A stretch of DNA of 64,000 nucleotides from Gottfriedia acidiceleris (GTDB lineage Bacteria; Bacillota; Bacilli; Bacillales; Bacillaceae_G): assembly GCF_004138285.1 (NCBI RefSeq), contig NZ_SCFN01000008.1, positions 124,001 through 188,000 on the forward strand, written 5' to 3'. The position numbers were made by a program, and so were the translations under genes. Below are positions 52,164-59,814 of the stretch, piece after piece. Every line of letters begins with the position of its first letter. The stretch's first letter is position 1. The notes beneath the pieces were generated by a model. It did not search any database. It saw nothing but the letters and a program-made list of their open reading frames with translations, and was not told the DNA's origin.

Positions 52164-53129
52164 CTATTCAATCCGTATACGTGGATCTACGATGCTTAGA
52201 ATAATATCTGAGATTAATGTTCCGAAAAGAGTTGCAAGACATGTCATTAAAACAAGCGCATTTACAACGGTAAAATCACGTAACATAACGGATTTGACGA
52301 ACAGTTGCCCAATTCCTGGATATCCAAAAATTGATTCTAAAAATACTGAACCAGCTATTAAACCAGTAATCTCATAACCTAAAAATGCAGCGATTGGTAA
52401 AAATGAATTTCGTAAAATATGTCTAGAATAAACCTTTGATTCAGGAACACCTTTTGATCTAGCTGTTCTTACAAAATCTTTTAATTTTGTATCTATAATT
52501 TCACTGCGTAAATATTGAGAAATTCCAACAGTTGAAATAAGTGCACCTGATAAAGTTGGTAAAACCAGATGATCTAATTTGCTTACGTAATAAGCAAAAG
52601 TTCCGTCAGCAATCTGAGGGTCTACGCTACCACCCGTAGGAAAAAGATCAAAATAAAATCCAAAAACAAACAACATAACAATTCCAAAAATAAATAAAGG
52701 GGTAGCAAAACCTAAATAGTTATAACCGGTTATTAGCTTATCCGCCCACGTGTCGTTATAACGCCCACTTATAATACCAAGTGGAATTGCTAGTAAATAA
52801 GTCACAATAAACACGAAAAGGGCAAGTAATACAGTATTTCCAATACGGTCACCAATTACATCAACTACATTGATTTTGTGTGTATAGGAAACACCAAAAT
52901 CTCCTTTTGCAACATTTTTAATCCAATGATAATACTGAACATAAGCTGGATCATTTAAACCCATTTCTTCACGAATTTTTTCAATTTCTTGTGGATTAGC
53001 TTTTGGGTTAATCGATCGTCCAGTTAGTGCATCACCAGGCATTGCTTTAGCTAGTGCAAAGATTAGTATACTCAAGATAAGAAGCTGAGGAATCATGATG
53101 AGTATACGGCGAATGACAAATTTTAACAT
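52164..53129 (-). CDS. oppB: Oligopeptide ABC transporter permease (OppB-like)
   Basis: Product of 321 residues with six membrane helices. Landmarks are KFVIRRILIMIPQLLILSIL at the start, AKAMPGDALTGRSINPKANP, the DFVRTARSKGVPESKVYSRH EAA loop and LIAGSVFLESIFGYPGIGQL near the end. It pairs with the OppC-like permease. Fifteen bases separate it from oppF. Confidence 0.9.
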   Translation of the reverse strand: MLKFVIRRILIMIPQLLILSILIFALAKAMPGDALTGRSINPKANPQEIEKIREEMGLNDPAYVQYYHWIKNVAKGDFGVSYTHKINVVDVIGDRIGNTVLLALFVFIVTYLLAIPLGIISGRYNDTWADKLITGYNYLGFATPLFIFGIVMLFVFGFYFDLFPTGGSVDPQIADGTFAYYVSKLDHLVLPTLSGALISTVGISQYLRSEIIDTKLKDFVRTARSKGVPESKVYSRHILRNSFLPIAAFLGYEITGLIAGSVFLESIFGYPGIGQLFVKSVMLRDFTVVNALVLMTCLATLFGTLISDIILSIVDPRIRIE

Positions 53130-53144
53130 ATTCGTTACTCCTTT

Positions 53145-54071
53145 CTAAGGTAATGCTACTCGATGAGTATCTGAGATTGGTTTTAAATCAAAAGGTCGAC
53201 CATTTGCATCAAAGTAAGAAGAAGCATTTTGTTGATATTCTTTTCTAACTTCTTGTCTTTCTTTAATTTTTTCTTCTCGAACTTCTGGACGAATATCAGG
53301 TATTGCCGCAATTAAGCGTTTAGTGTATATATGTTGTGGGTTGTTTAAGATATCTTCAGTAGTACCTTCTTCAACAAGTCTCCCTCTATACATAACACCA
53401 ATTCGATCACATAAATGGCGAATAACGCCTAAGTCATGGCCGATAAATAAATAAGTTAGTTTGAATTCTTCTTGTAAATCTTGTAAGAAATTAAGTACTT
53501 GTGCTTGTACTGAAACATCCAATGCAGAAACAGGCTCATCTGCAACAATTAACTTAGGTTGTAATGTTAAAGCTCTTGCAATCCCAATTCGTTGACGTTG
53601 CCCACCAGAAAATTCATGTGGATATTTATATAGTGATTCTGGAGATAATCCAACTTTATTAAGGTAGTAAAGTACCCTTTCACGTTCTTCTTCAGCAGTT
53701 AAAGTTTCAAAGTTTCTTAGAGGTTCTGCAACTAAATCTATAATTCTCTTTTTAGGATTTAAAGAAGAGTATGGGTCTTGAAATATCATTTGAATCTCTT
53801 GTCGAAATGCTCGCAATTGCTTTTTATTTAACGTTATTAAGTCATTGTCTAAAAACTTAATACTTCCATTAGTAGCCTTTGTTAATTGAAGAATTGCCTT
53901 ACCTGCAGTAGATTTTCCACTACCTGATTCTCCGATTAGGCCATATGTTTCGCCTTCGTTTAGTTCAAATGAAATTCCATCAACAGCTCGAACATGATCT
54001 ACAACTGTTCGAAAAATACCACCACGAATAGGGTAATGTACTTTTAAGTTATCAACCTTTAGTAGAGACAT
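53145..54071 (-). CDS. oppF: Oligopeptide ABC transporter ATP-binding protein (OppF-like)
   Basis: Product of 308 residues with Walker A GESGSGKSTAG, signature FSGGQRQRIGIARALTLQPK, Walker B KLIVADEPVSALDVS and switch GHDLGVIRHLC. The C-terminal extension typical of peptide and nickel transporter ATPases is present (TEDILNNPQHIYTKRLIAAI). Its start overlaps the end of oppD by 20 bases, showing tight coupling. Confidence 0.92.
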   Translation of the reverse strand: MSLLKVDNLKVHYPIRGGIFRTVVDHVRAVDGISFELNEGETYGLIGESGSGKSTAGKAILQLTKATNGSIKFLDNDLITLNKKQLRAFRQEIQMIFQDPYSSLNPKKRIIDLVAEPLRNFETLTAEEERERVLYYLNKVGLSPESLYKYPHEFSGGQRQRIGIARALTLQPKLIVADEPVSALDVSVQAQVLNFLQDLQEEFKLTYLFIGHDLGVIRHLCDRIGVMYRGRLVEEGTTEDILNNPQHIYTKRLIAAIPDIRPEVREEKIKERQEVRKEYQQNASSYFDANGRPFDLKPISDTHRVALP

Positions 54072-55077
54072 TTACGATCGGTGCTCCTTTCTCGTTCTTG
54101 AAATGGAAATGCTTATAACAAGAACAACGTACATAATGTTTTGGTGTAACTTCGTGCAAGATAGGTTGATTTTCATGAGCGTAATTTTGAATCCAAGGAA
54201 TACGGTGGCTGAATCGGCAGCCTGTTCTAGGTAGTTTGTCTAGTGGTGGTACTGTACCTTCAATAATATGAAGTCTTTGATTTTTTGAATGAGTAGTAGG
54301 AATAGAGTTTAATAGTGAGCGCGTATATGGGTGTAATGGATTATTTAGTATTTCTTCTACTGAACCAGTCTCAATAATTTGTCCAGCATACATAACAGCA
54401 ACACGGTCTGCTACTTCCGCAACAACACTTAAGTCATGCGTAATTAAAATGATACCTAGCTTCGTTTTCTTTTGTATTTCTTTTAGTAAGTCTAATATTT
54501 GAGCTTGTATCGTTACATCTAAAGCAGTAGTTGGCTCGTCTGCAATAATGAAAGAAGGGTTACATGCAATGGCAATCGAAATCATAGCACGTTGTCTCAT
54601 ACCACCAGATAATTCATGTGGGTACTGTTTATAAGTAACCTCTGGTTTTGGAATTCCAACTTGATTTAGTAATTCTAATGCACGCTCCTTTTTTTGTGAG
54701 CGTGAAAGATCAGTATGGAAATCTAAATTTTCTTCAATTTGTTTACCAATCGTCATCAACGGATTTAGAGCAGTAAGAGGTTCTTGGAAAATCATTCCGA
54801 TTTCCTTCCCTCGAATTTTATTCAATTTACTATCATTTAGCGTTAGTAAATTTGTACCCTTGTAAGAGATTGATCCATTCATTTTTGTACGATTATTTGA
54901 ATGTAGTCCTAGGATTGATAGGGCTAGTGCACTTTTACCGCAGCCTGATTCACCCACAATTGCAAGAACTTCATTTTCATGGACAGTCAGTGATACATCA
55001 TCCACAGCAGGATAGTATTGGTTATTTATACGAAACGATGTCGTTAAATGTTCGATTTCCAAAAGAGGTTTTGACAT
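54052..55077 (-). CDS. oppD: Oligopeptide ABC transporter ATP-binding protein (OppD-like)
   Basis: Product of 341 residues with Walker A GESGCGKSALA, signature LSGGMRQRAMISIAIACNPS, Walker B FIIADEPTTALDVT and HDLSVVAEV. The C-terminal cysteine-containing region (TGCRFSHRIPW and HYVRCSCYKHF) may bind an Fe-S cluster as in related ATPases. It is the first gene of the operon. Confidence 0.92.
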   Translation of the reverse strand: MSKPLLEIEHLTTSFRINNQYYPAVDDVSLTVHENEVLAIVGESGCGKSALALSILGLHSNNRTKMNGSISYKGTNLLTLNDSKLNKIRGKEIGMIFQEPLTALNPLMTIGKQIEENLDFHTDLSRSQKKERALELLNQVGIPKPEVTYKQYPHELSGGMRQRAMISIAIACNPSFIIADEPTTALDVTIQAQILDLLKEIQKKTKLGIILITHDLSVVAEVADRVAVMYAGQIIETGSVEEILNNPLHPYTRSLLNSIPTTHSKNQRLHIIEGTVPPLDKLPRTGCRFSHRIPWIQNYAHENQPILHEVTPKHYVRCSCYKHFHFKNEKGAPIVNVSTKG

Positions 55078-55552
55078 TTCGTGTCTCCTTTCGAGATTTT
55101 ATGAGCAGAATTGTTTATATATTTAGAATTTTCATAAGTATAATATTATTACGCGAATGTTTCAATATGAAAACATTTTCTGTAATATATAGTCCTTTTT
55201 AACTATAATTCATTCAAAATTCGGCTTAACTAGTAAATTAATAGGGAAAAAATGTCATTATGATTCGAAGGAAAGGTTGATAGATTAAATAAAATAAGGG
55301 AGAGTAAGGAAAACACAGAATGAAAACGTTTCCAAAATGGTTATTAGAATAGATAAAAAGATGTGTTTGAAAATAAAGGGGAATAAAAGAGGTTTTTGTC
55401 GGAAATTGAAATAATTTAGTGGAAAATATAAGTTGGATGAGCAATTTGTAGTTTGAAATTCCTAGTTCATATTACCTGTTTTTACACAGAAAAATAAGAA
55501 ATACATTAAAAATATAAGTCTACTAAACCTCATTTTAGATAAATTAGGAAAG
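55078..55552. promoter_or_regulatory. Upstream region of the peptide transporter operon with a cre-like site
   Basis: TGAAAACGTTTCCA at 55321-55334 fits the CcpA cre pattern (TGWAANCGNTNWCA) with one mismatch and lies about 245 bases before oppD. No gene is seen in this 475-base gap. Confidence 0.5.
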
Positions 55553-55612
55553 AAAAAAGCAGTGTAACGATAAAAGGATGATTAATCCATTTTATTTTAC
55601 ACTGCTTTTCTT
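55553..55612 (-). terminator. Terminator after dps
   Basis: AAAAGCAGTGTAA pairs with TTACACTGCTTTT; inner ATAAAAGGAT/ATCCATTTTAT segments extend the hairpin, and a T run follows on the minus strand. Confidence 0.82.
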
Positions 55613-55633
55613 AATTTAATCTTAAGTTTTAAC

Positions 55634-56086
55634 TTAATTTAAGTAGGCTGTTAACATCCATACATGCTTTGCAAGCTGTTCTCGAATGGCTAATAGTAAA
55701 TCATGAGTAACTGAATCATTTTCAGATTCTGCAATTTCCATACCATCTTTTAATTCTTCAATTAAATAAGTATAGTCTTTCGTAATGTCCTGGACCATTT
55801 CATCAGCAGTAATATTCTTATTTGCTTCTTTAAGGCTTGAAGTATCAAGATACTCTCTCATTGTAGCTAGTGGTTTTCCACCAATAATTAACACTCGCTC
55901 TGCTAGCTCATCAATATGTAAACTTGCCTCATTGTAAAATTCCTCAAATTTAGTGTGTAGAGTGAAAAAATTTGAACCTTTTACATACCAATGATAGTTA
56001 TGTAACTTTACAAATAGAATATTCCAGTCTGCTATTTGCTTATTTAGCACATCAACAGTCGTTTTTGAGATGGATGATGTATCCAT
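55634..56086 (-). CDS. dps: Dps-family ferritin-like DNA-protecting protein
   Basis: Product of 150 residues. The ferroxidase-site residues are present in [20 protein letters not shown] and [20 protein letters not shown]. Dps dodecamers oxidise and store iron with peroxide and protect DNA. No clear PerR or sigma-B site was found upstream by eye. A long terminator hairpin follows. Confidence 0.92.
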   Translation of the reverse strand: MDTSSISKTTVDVLNKQIADWNILFVKLHNYHWYVKGSNFFTLHTKFEEFYNEASLHIDELAERVLIIGGKPLATMREYLDTSSLKEANKNITADEMVQDITKDYTYLIEELKDGMEIAESENDSVTHDLLLAIREQLAKHVWMLTAYLN

Positions 56087-56308
56087 TAAAATCCCTCCTC
56101 TAAATGATGTAAAAGATTAAAAACCATATAAACCATCTTAACTGATATTGAGTAAGAATAGTCATGGTAATATTTGATAGCTAAGACAACAATTAGTAAA
56201 TTTAACGTTAAATTGTAAAATCCATTATATTGAAATAGAAAAGATCTATCATTTAATTTATACCTGGTCTATTATTTCATGACCTTTCAGGAATTAAACT
56301 CATAATAA

Positions 56309-56901
56309 TTATTTAGCTACTCTTGAAAGATGTGTAATTGTTTTTGTTAATTTAGTTTTTGCAGAGTCAGAATATTCATAGGATACAGCTTTACCATAGT
56401 AATACATAGAATCTTTTGCTTGGTATATCTTTGTTGTGTAATATTTTATAGCTGTACCTTTATATAAAGCATTAAGTGTAGCTGTTGCTGCAGCTATAGA
56501 CCATGGTGTTTTTAGAAATTTTTCTGGGATGTAAGCCGATGCAAACCTGTATGTCCAATCACTTAAACTACTTATAACTTTTGAAGAGCTAGTAAACGTA
56601 TCAATTAATTTATAATTATACTAACTCCTTCATTAACCACTACCCGTGATTGAAATGACGGGAGCATTGGCTTACCCTCTTCAATAATTGTTTTGGCTAC
56701 AAACTGTTGATTTTCGTCATATTCAACAATCTCTGTCACACTAGAAATAATAACTTGTTCTTGAGCTTCTCCAATAACGCTTTCCGAGTTTTCTATTGTT
56801 GTATTTTCTTCTGTTTTGGTTATTTCTTCTGCCTCTACCGTAAAAGGTAATGTTCCCGTAAGTAAAAGTGTTGTAGTCATTGCAGTTAATTGTTTCTTCA
56901 T
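56309..56901 (-). pseudogene. Secreted-protein gene broken by a frameshift
   Basis: The first part (56605-56901) encodes 98 residues with a signal peptide (KKQLTAMTTTLLLTGTLPFT, cleavage near VEAEE) and an acidic Thr/Glu-rich stretch, ending VVVNEGVSIIIN. From that exact point the -1 frame is open for a further ~100 codons without any usable ATG, GTG or TTG: IDTFTSSSKVISSLSDWTYR, TPWSIAAATATLNALYKGTA, YYYGKAVSYEYSDSAKTKLT, ending at 56309. Together they would make a normal ~200-residue secreted protein. A single-base change near 56605 is the simplest reading; no slippery heptamer is seen. Confidence 0.62.
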
Positions 56902-56979
56902 TTTTTTATCTCCTTCCTTTTAATAAAAAATATAATGTATAATTTATAAAACAATTTTTAAATAAAGGTGGTAAGAATC

Positions 56980-57210
56980 TTGAAAAAATATAAGGTAATG
57001 ATTATAGCCTTGTTTTTATTGATTTTATTATTTTTAATAATCAATACATTTAAAGTGCTTAATGATCCAACTCTTATTAGACAAATAGGTTTCGTATTTT
57101 TTACAATGCTTTGGATATTTGGAATCTATCAAAATAGGAAATCATTATTGAGAGTAAGTGCTATGGTATTCTTTTATTTTTTAATAATGTATTGGGGCAA
57201 TATTATGTAA
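56980..57210 (+). CDS. Small membrane protein, 76 residues, unknown function
   Basis: TTG 56980 follows AAAGGTGG by about 7 bases; the frame opens at 56968 but that GTG is inside the ribosome binding site. The product has helices KVMIIALFLLILLFLIINTF, IGFVFFTMLWIFGIYQ and LLRVSAMVFFYFLIMYWGNI, so three membrane passes, with few charged residues. No family is recognised. It lies alone, divergent from the broken secreted-protein gene. Confidence 0.6.
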   Translation: MKKYKVMIIALFLLILLFLIINTFKVLNDPTLIRQIGFVFFTMLWIFGIYQNRKSLLRVSAMVFFYFLIMYWGNIM

Positions 57211-57486
57211 TAACTATAGGAATAATATTCCATGTTCAAAAGTGGTACTATATTTTGGCATCGTTTCATTGATTTACTGATTAAAATATACAATAAAATT
57301 GTTGGACAAAGAGTCTATTGTTTTACCGGAGATATTGATAAAAAATGAAATCATCTGTGAATATTTTCACAATACTTAGATCAGGGGACGTTTGCAATTA
57401 CTACAGACCTAGTACAATAACCTCAACAACATTTGACGATCTATTAAAATCTAGGTTCTGTTAAATTTATATGTTGATTTTTGAAC
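57211..57486. other. Intergenic stretch with possible decayed coding sequence
   Basis: One plus-strand frame from about 57259 reads HRFIDLLIKIYNKIVGQRVY then CFTGDIDKK, a stop, and after a second stop FSQYLDQGTFAITTDLVQ. The persistence of protein-like sequence in one frame suggests a decayed gene, but no family is recognised. Confidence 0.3.
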
Positions 57487-57519
57487 TAAAAAAAGGTTGT
57501 CTAATTAGACAACCTTTAG
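57487..57519 (-). terminator. Terminator after the 90-residue membrane protein gene
   Basis: AAAGGTTGTCTAA pairs perfectly with TTAGACAACCTTT; TTTTTTT follows on the minus strand. Confidence 0.82.
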
Positions 57520-57588
57520 GAACTCTTAATCAACCAAAGCATGCATTAGTTACATTAGATATTGACTATAAAAAAGTGAACAATGTTT

Positions 57589-57861
57589 TTATTTCCTTTT
57601 GACCTTTTTTCTTTTTTTCTTGAGTTTTCTTTTTGACTTTCGCTTTGGCTTAATCCAGAAAAAAAAGCGATCATAAGATTTTTTTTGAAGGATGAGTATC
57701 CAAATAAAAGCGAATAGTTCCCACAGAATAAAAGCAAAGCCACTGGTAACACAAATGTATGCCAACCAAAGAAAATATTTTTCTTCAATTGGAACATCGC
57801 TAAATACAAGCCATCCAAAAATCAAAACAAATAACGGAAGGATTATCTTTTTGTATCTCAC
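57589..57861 (-). CDS. Small membrane protein with Lys/Arg-rich tail, 90 residues, unknown function
   Basis: GTG 57861 has AGGAG about 10 bases upstream. The product has two to three helices (IILPLFVLIFGWLVFSDVPI, YFLWLAYICVTSGFAFILWE, FAFIWILILQ) followed by a strongly basic tail (KPKRKSKRKLKKKRKKVKRK). The tail is probably cytoplasmic and could contact nucleic acid or lipid head groups; this is inference. No family is recognised. An overlapping ORF in another frame (57555-57818) lacks a start signal. Confidence 0.6.
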   Translation of the reverse strand: MRYKKIILPLFVLIFGWLVFSDVPIEEKYFLWLAYICVTSGFAFILWELFAFIWILILQKKSYDRFFFWIKPKRKSKRKLKKKRKKVKRK

Positions 57862-58026
57862 AGAGATTTTCTCCTATTTATTTCTTCTCTACTTAAACAT
57901 TCTATTTTTTACATCTCATAACCTTTTCTTATTCCACTAAACTGCCATTTAGTAGCATAAGAAAATCAACAATCTACTTTAACAGAGCCAAAATTTAAAA
58001 AATGTAGACCATTCTATTTATTTTCA

Positions 58027-58069
58027 CAGAAAAAAGCGCCTACTTGTCAAATATCCTGACAGACGAGGC
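58027..58069 (-). terminator. Terminator after the 53-residue peptide gene
   Basis: On the minus strand GTGCCT...TGTCA pairs with TGACA...AGGCGC and TTTTTTC follows. Confidence 0.65.
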
Positions 58070-58139
58070 ACCTGATTTATGTTTAGATTGATTGAATGCA
58101 CATTTCAACAGACTTAAATCATTTATTAGGATAAATACC

Positions 58140-58301
58140 TTAAAGTTGTAAATGTTCGTTTACTTTAGAATGCTGAAGTTTAGGATCAATTCTAATGGCA
58201 TCATCTTCATTAAATGCATTTTTTAATACTAGGAAAAATGAACCAATCATACCTAAAAGAATGATCAAGTAAAAGAAAAAGATGAGTACATCATATGCCA
58301 A
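58140..58301 (-). CDS. Small single-pass membrane protein, 53 residues, unknown function
   Basis: TTG 58301-58299 on the minus strand follows GGGGGT by about 8 bases. The 53-codon frame encodes one membrane helix (VLIFFFYLIILLGMIGSFFL) and a polar C-terminal tail (NEDDAIRIDPKLQHSKVNEH). A terminator-like hairpin follows. It is below usual gene-calling size; the ribosome binding site and topology support it. No family is recognised. Confidence 0.55.
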   Translation of the reverse strand: MAYDVLIFFFYLIILLGMIGSFFLVLKNAFNEDDAIRIDPKLQHSKVNEHLQL

Positions 58302-58771
58302 TATTTTTACCCCCTTCGAAAATTTTCTGTATTCATATATATGATTGAAGAAAGGGACAGATAACTAAAATTCACAAAGTGTTCAAAATTTAAATGCATA
58401 TTTAAAATGTGGATAAAATATTTTTACTATTTGGTTGGATGGATTTAACTAAAAGCAAGTGACATCACCATTTGTAGTAGTTACACCTAAAATATTAAGA
58501 AGAACTACCAAAACAAAAAACAAGTTAAAACTCAAAGATATTACCGTTGACATAGGTAAAAAATGTCGTTGAACTATCGAATATAATCATGTTACATTTT
58601 TCACATATTTAACTGTGAGTTCAACAAAGATTCAAAGTTGGAGGTTTTGATGTGATTTTCAAAAAAAGGCAACTAGATTTGTGTATTGCAAATAAATCGA
58701 ATAAAGAAACTAAATAACAGTAACCTATTCTGCATGAAATTTTTTAGTCAATACAAAAAAAGGAGCTATCT
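58302..58771. other. Intergenic region upstream of the WxL locus
   Basis: Mostly featureless. GTG 58652 preceded by GGAGG opens a 21-codon frame (MIFKKRQLDLCIANKSNKET) that could be a small peptide or chance. GTTGAACTATC (58568) and GTGAGTTCAAC (58614) are partly complementary. The promoter of the surface-protein genes must lie here. Confidence 0.35.
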
Positions 58772-59788
58772 ATGAATGTACTAAAAAAATTTATTATTAT
58801 TTTATTTCTAATTAATATTAATAATTTTCATGCAAGTGCAGCTGAGATGAATTTTGAGGTATCGGCTGTTATCCCGACTAATCAAATTGATCAGAACAAA
58901 ACTTATTTTGATTTGAGAATGAAACCAGGTCAAAAACAAATCTTAAAAGTTCAAATAAAAAATGATACTGATAAAAATATAGTTGTTGAAACAAAAGCTA
59001 ATTTAGCGATTACAAATAGTAGTGGAATTGCGGATTACAGTATTTCAAATCCAAAAGTAGACGATACGTTAGAAATTCCTTTCAATAATATAGCTAAGGT
59101 AAAAAAAGAGACGAAAATTCCAGCAAAAAGTGAAGCAACAGTAGAGATTACGATTGAGATGCCAAAGCAACAATTCGATGGTGTTATATTGGGTGGACTC
59201 CATTTTAGTGAGAAAGAAGACGAAGGACAAGCGAAAGAAGAAGACGAGAGCGTTCAAATAAAAAATAAATATGCGTATGTTATTGGTGTTTTATTAAGAG
59301 AAACCGATAAAGTAATCAAGCCAGATTTAAAATTAAATGAAGTTAAACCATCACAAATCAATGCACGAAATGTTGTTACGGCTAACTTGCAAAATATAAA
59401 GCCGGCTATGTTAAAGAATTTAAGTATAGATGCAAAAGTTTTTTCGGAAACAGGAAAAAAAGCCCTTCGTGAATCTAAAAAAGAGAATTTAAGAATGGCT
59501 CCTAATTCGAACTTTGATTATGCAATTAGTTGGGATCACCAAGCGTTTGAACCAGGTAAGTACCGTTTAGAAATGAAAGCTACAGACGGAGACCAAGCTT
59601 GGGAATGGACAAGAACCTTTATCATCAAGGACCATACAGCCAAGAAATTTAACACCTCTGCAGTGGAGGTACAAAAAGATTATACGACGTGGTATATCAT
59701 TGGCAGTATTCTATTCATTTTATTACTAATTCTAATCGTCTTCTATTTATATAGACGTTCAAAGATAGATAATCAAGTTAAAAAATAG
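58772..59788 (+). CDS. DUF916/DUF3324 WxL-interacting surface protein
   Basis: Product of 338 residues. A signal peptide (FIIILFLININNFHASAAE) precedes a DUF916 domain (FEVSAVIPTNQIDQNKTYFD and LRMKPGQKQILKVQIKNDTD, DGVILGGLHFSEKED) and a DUF3324 domain (YAYVIGVLLRETDKVIKPDL, FDYAISWDHQAFEPGKYRLE). A C-terminal helix (TWYIIGSILFILLLILIVFY) with a basic tail anchors it in the membrane. These proteins bind WxL proteins and peptidoglycan at the cell surface. The WxL gene follows after 26 bases. Confidence 0.88.
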   Translation: MNVLKKFIIILFLININNFHASAAEMNFEVSAVIPTNQIDQNKTYFDLRMKPGQKQILKVQIKNDTDKNIVVETKANLAITNSSGIADYSISNPKVDDTLEIPFNNIAKVKKETKIPAKSEATVEITIEMPKQQFDGVILGGLHFSEKEDEGQAKEEDESVQIKNKYAYVIGVLLRETDKVIKPDLKLNEVKPSQINARNVVTANLQNIKPAMLKNLSIDAKVFSETGKKALRESKKENLRMAPNSNFDYAISWDHQAFEPGKYRLEMKATDGDQAWEWTRTFIIKDHTAKKFNTSAVEVQKDYTTWYIIGSILFILLLILIVFYLYRRSKIDNQVKK

Positions 59789-59814
59789 TTTAAAATTGGA
59801 GAGGAAGAAATCGA

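Noticed and set aside
55238-55444. 68-codon minus-strand ORF upstream of the opp operon
   Set aside because: No ribosome binding site and composition like AT-rich intergenic DNA.
57455-57480. GGTTCTGTTAAATTT resembling an IS6-family terminal repeat
   Set aside because: No matching inverted end, transposase or target duplication was found nearby.
57555-57818. 87-codon ORF overlapping the 90-residue membrane protein
   Set aside because: No ribosome binding site; the other frame has AGGAG and a better membrane-protein pattern.
58652-58717. 21-codon ORF with GGAGG upstream
   Set aside because: Too short and without a recognisable pattern; mentioned in the region entry only.
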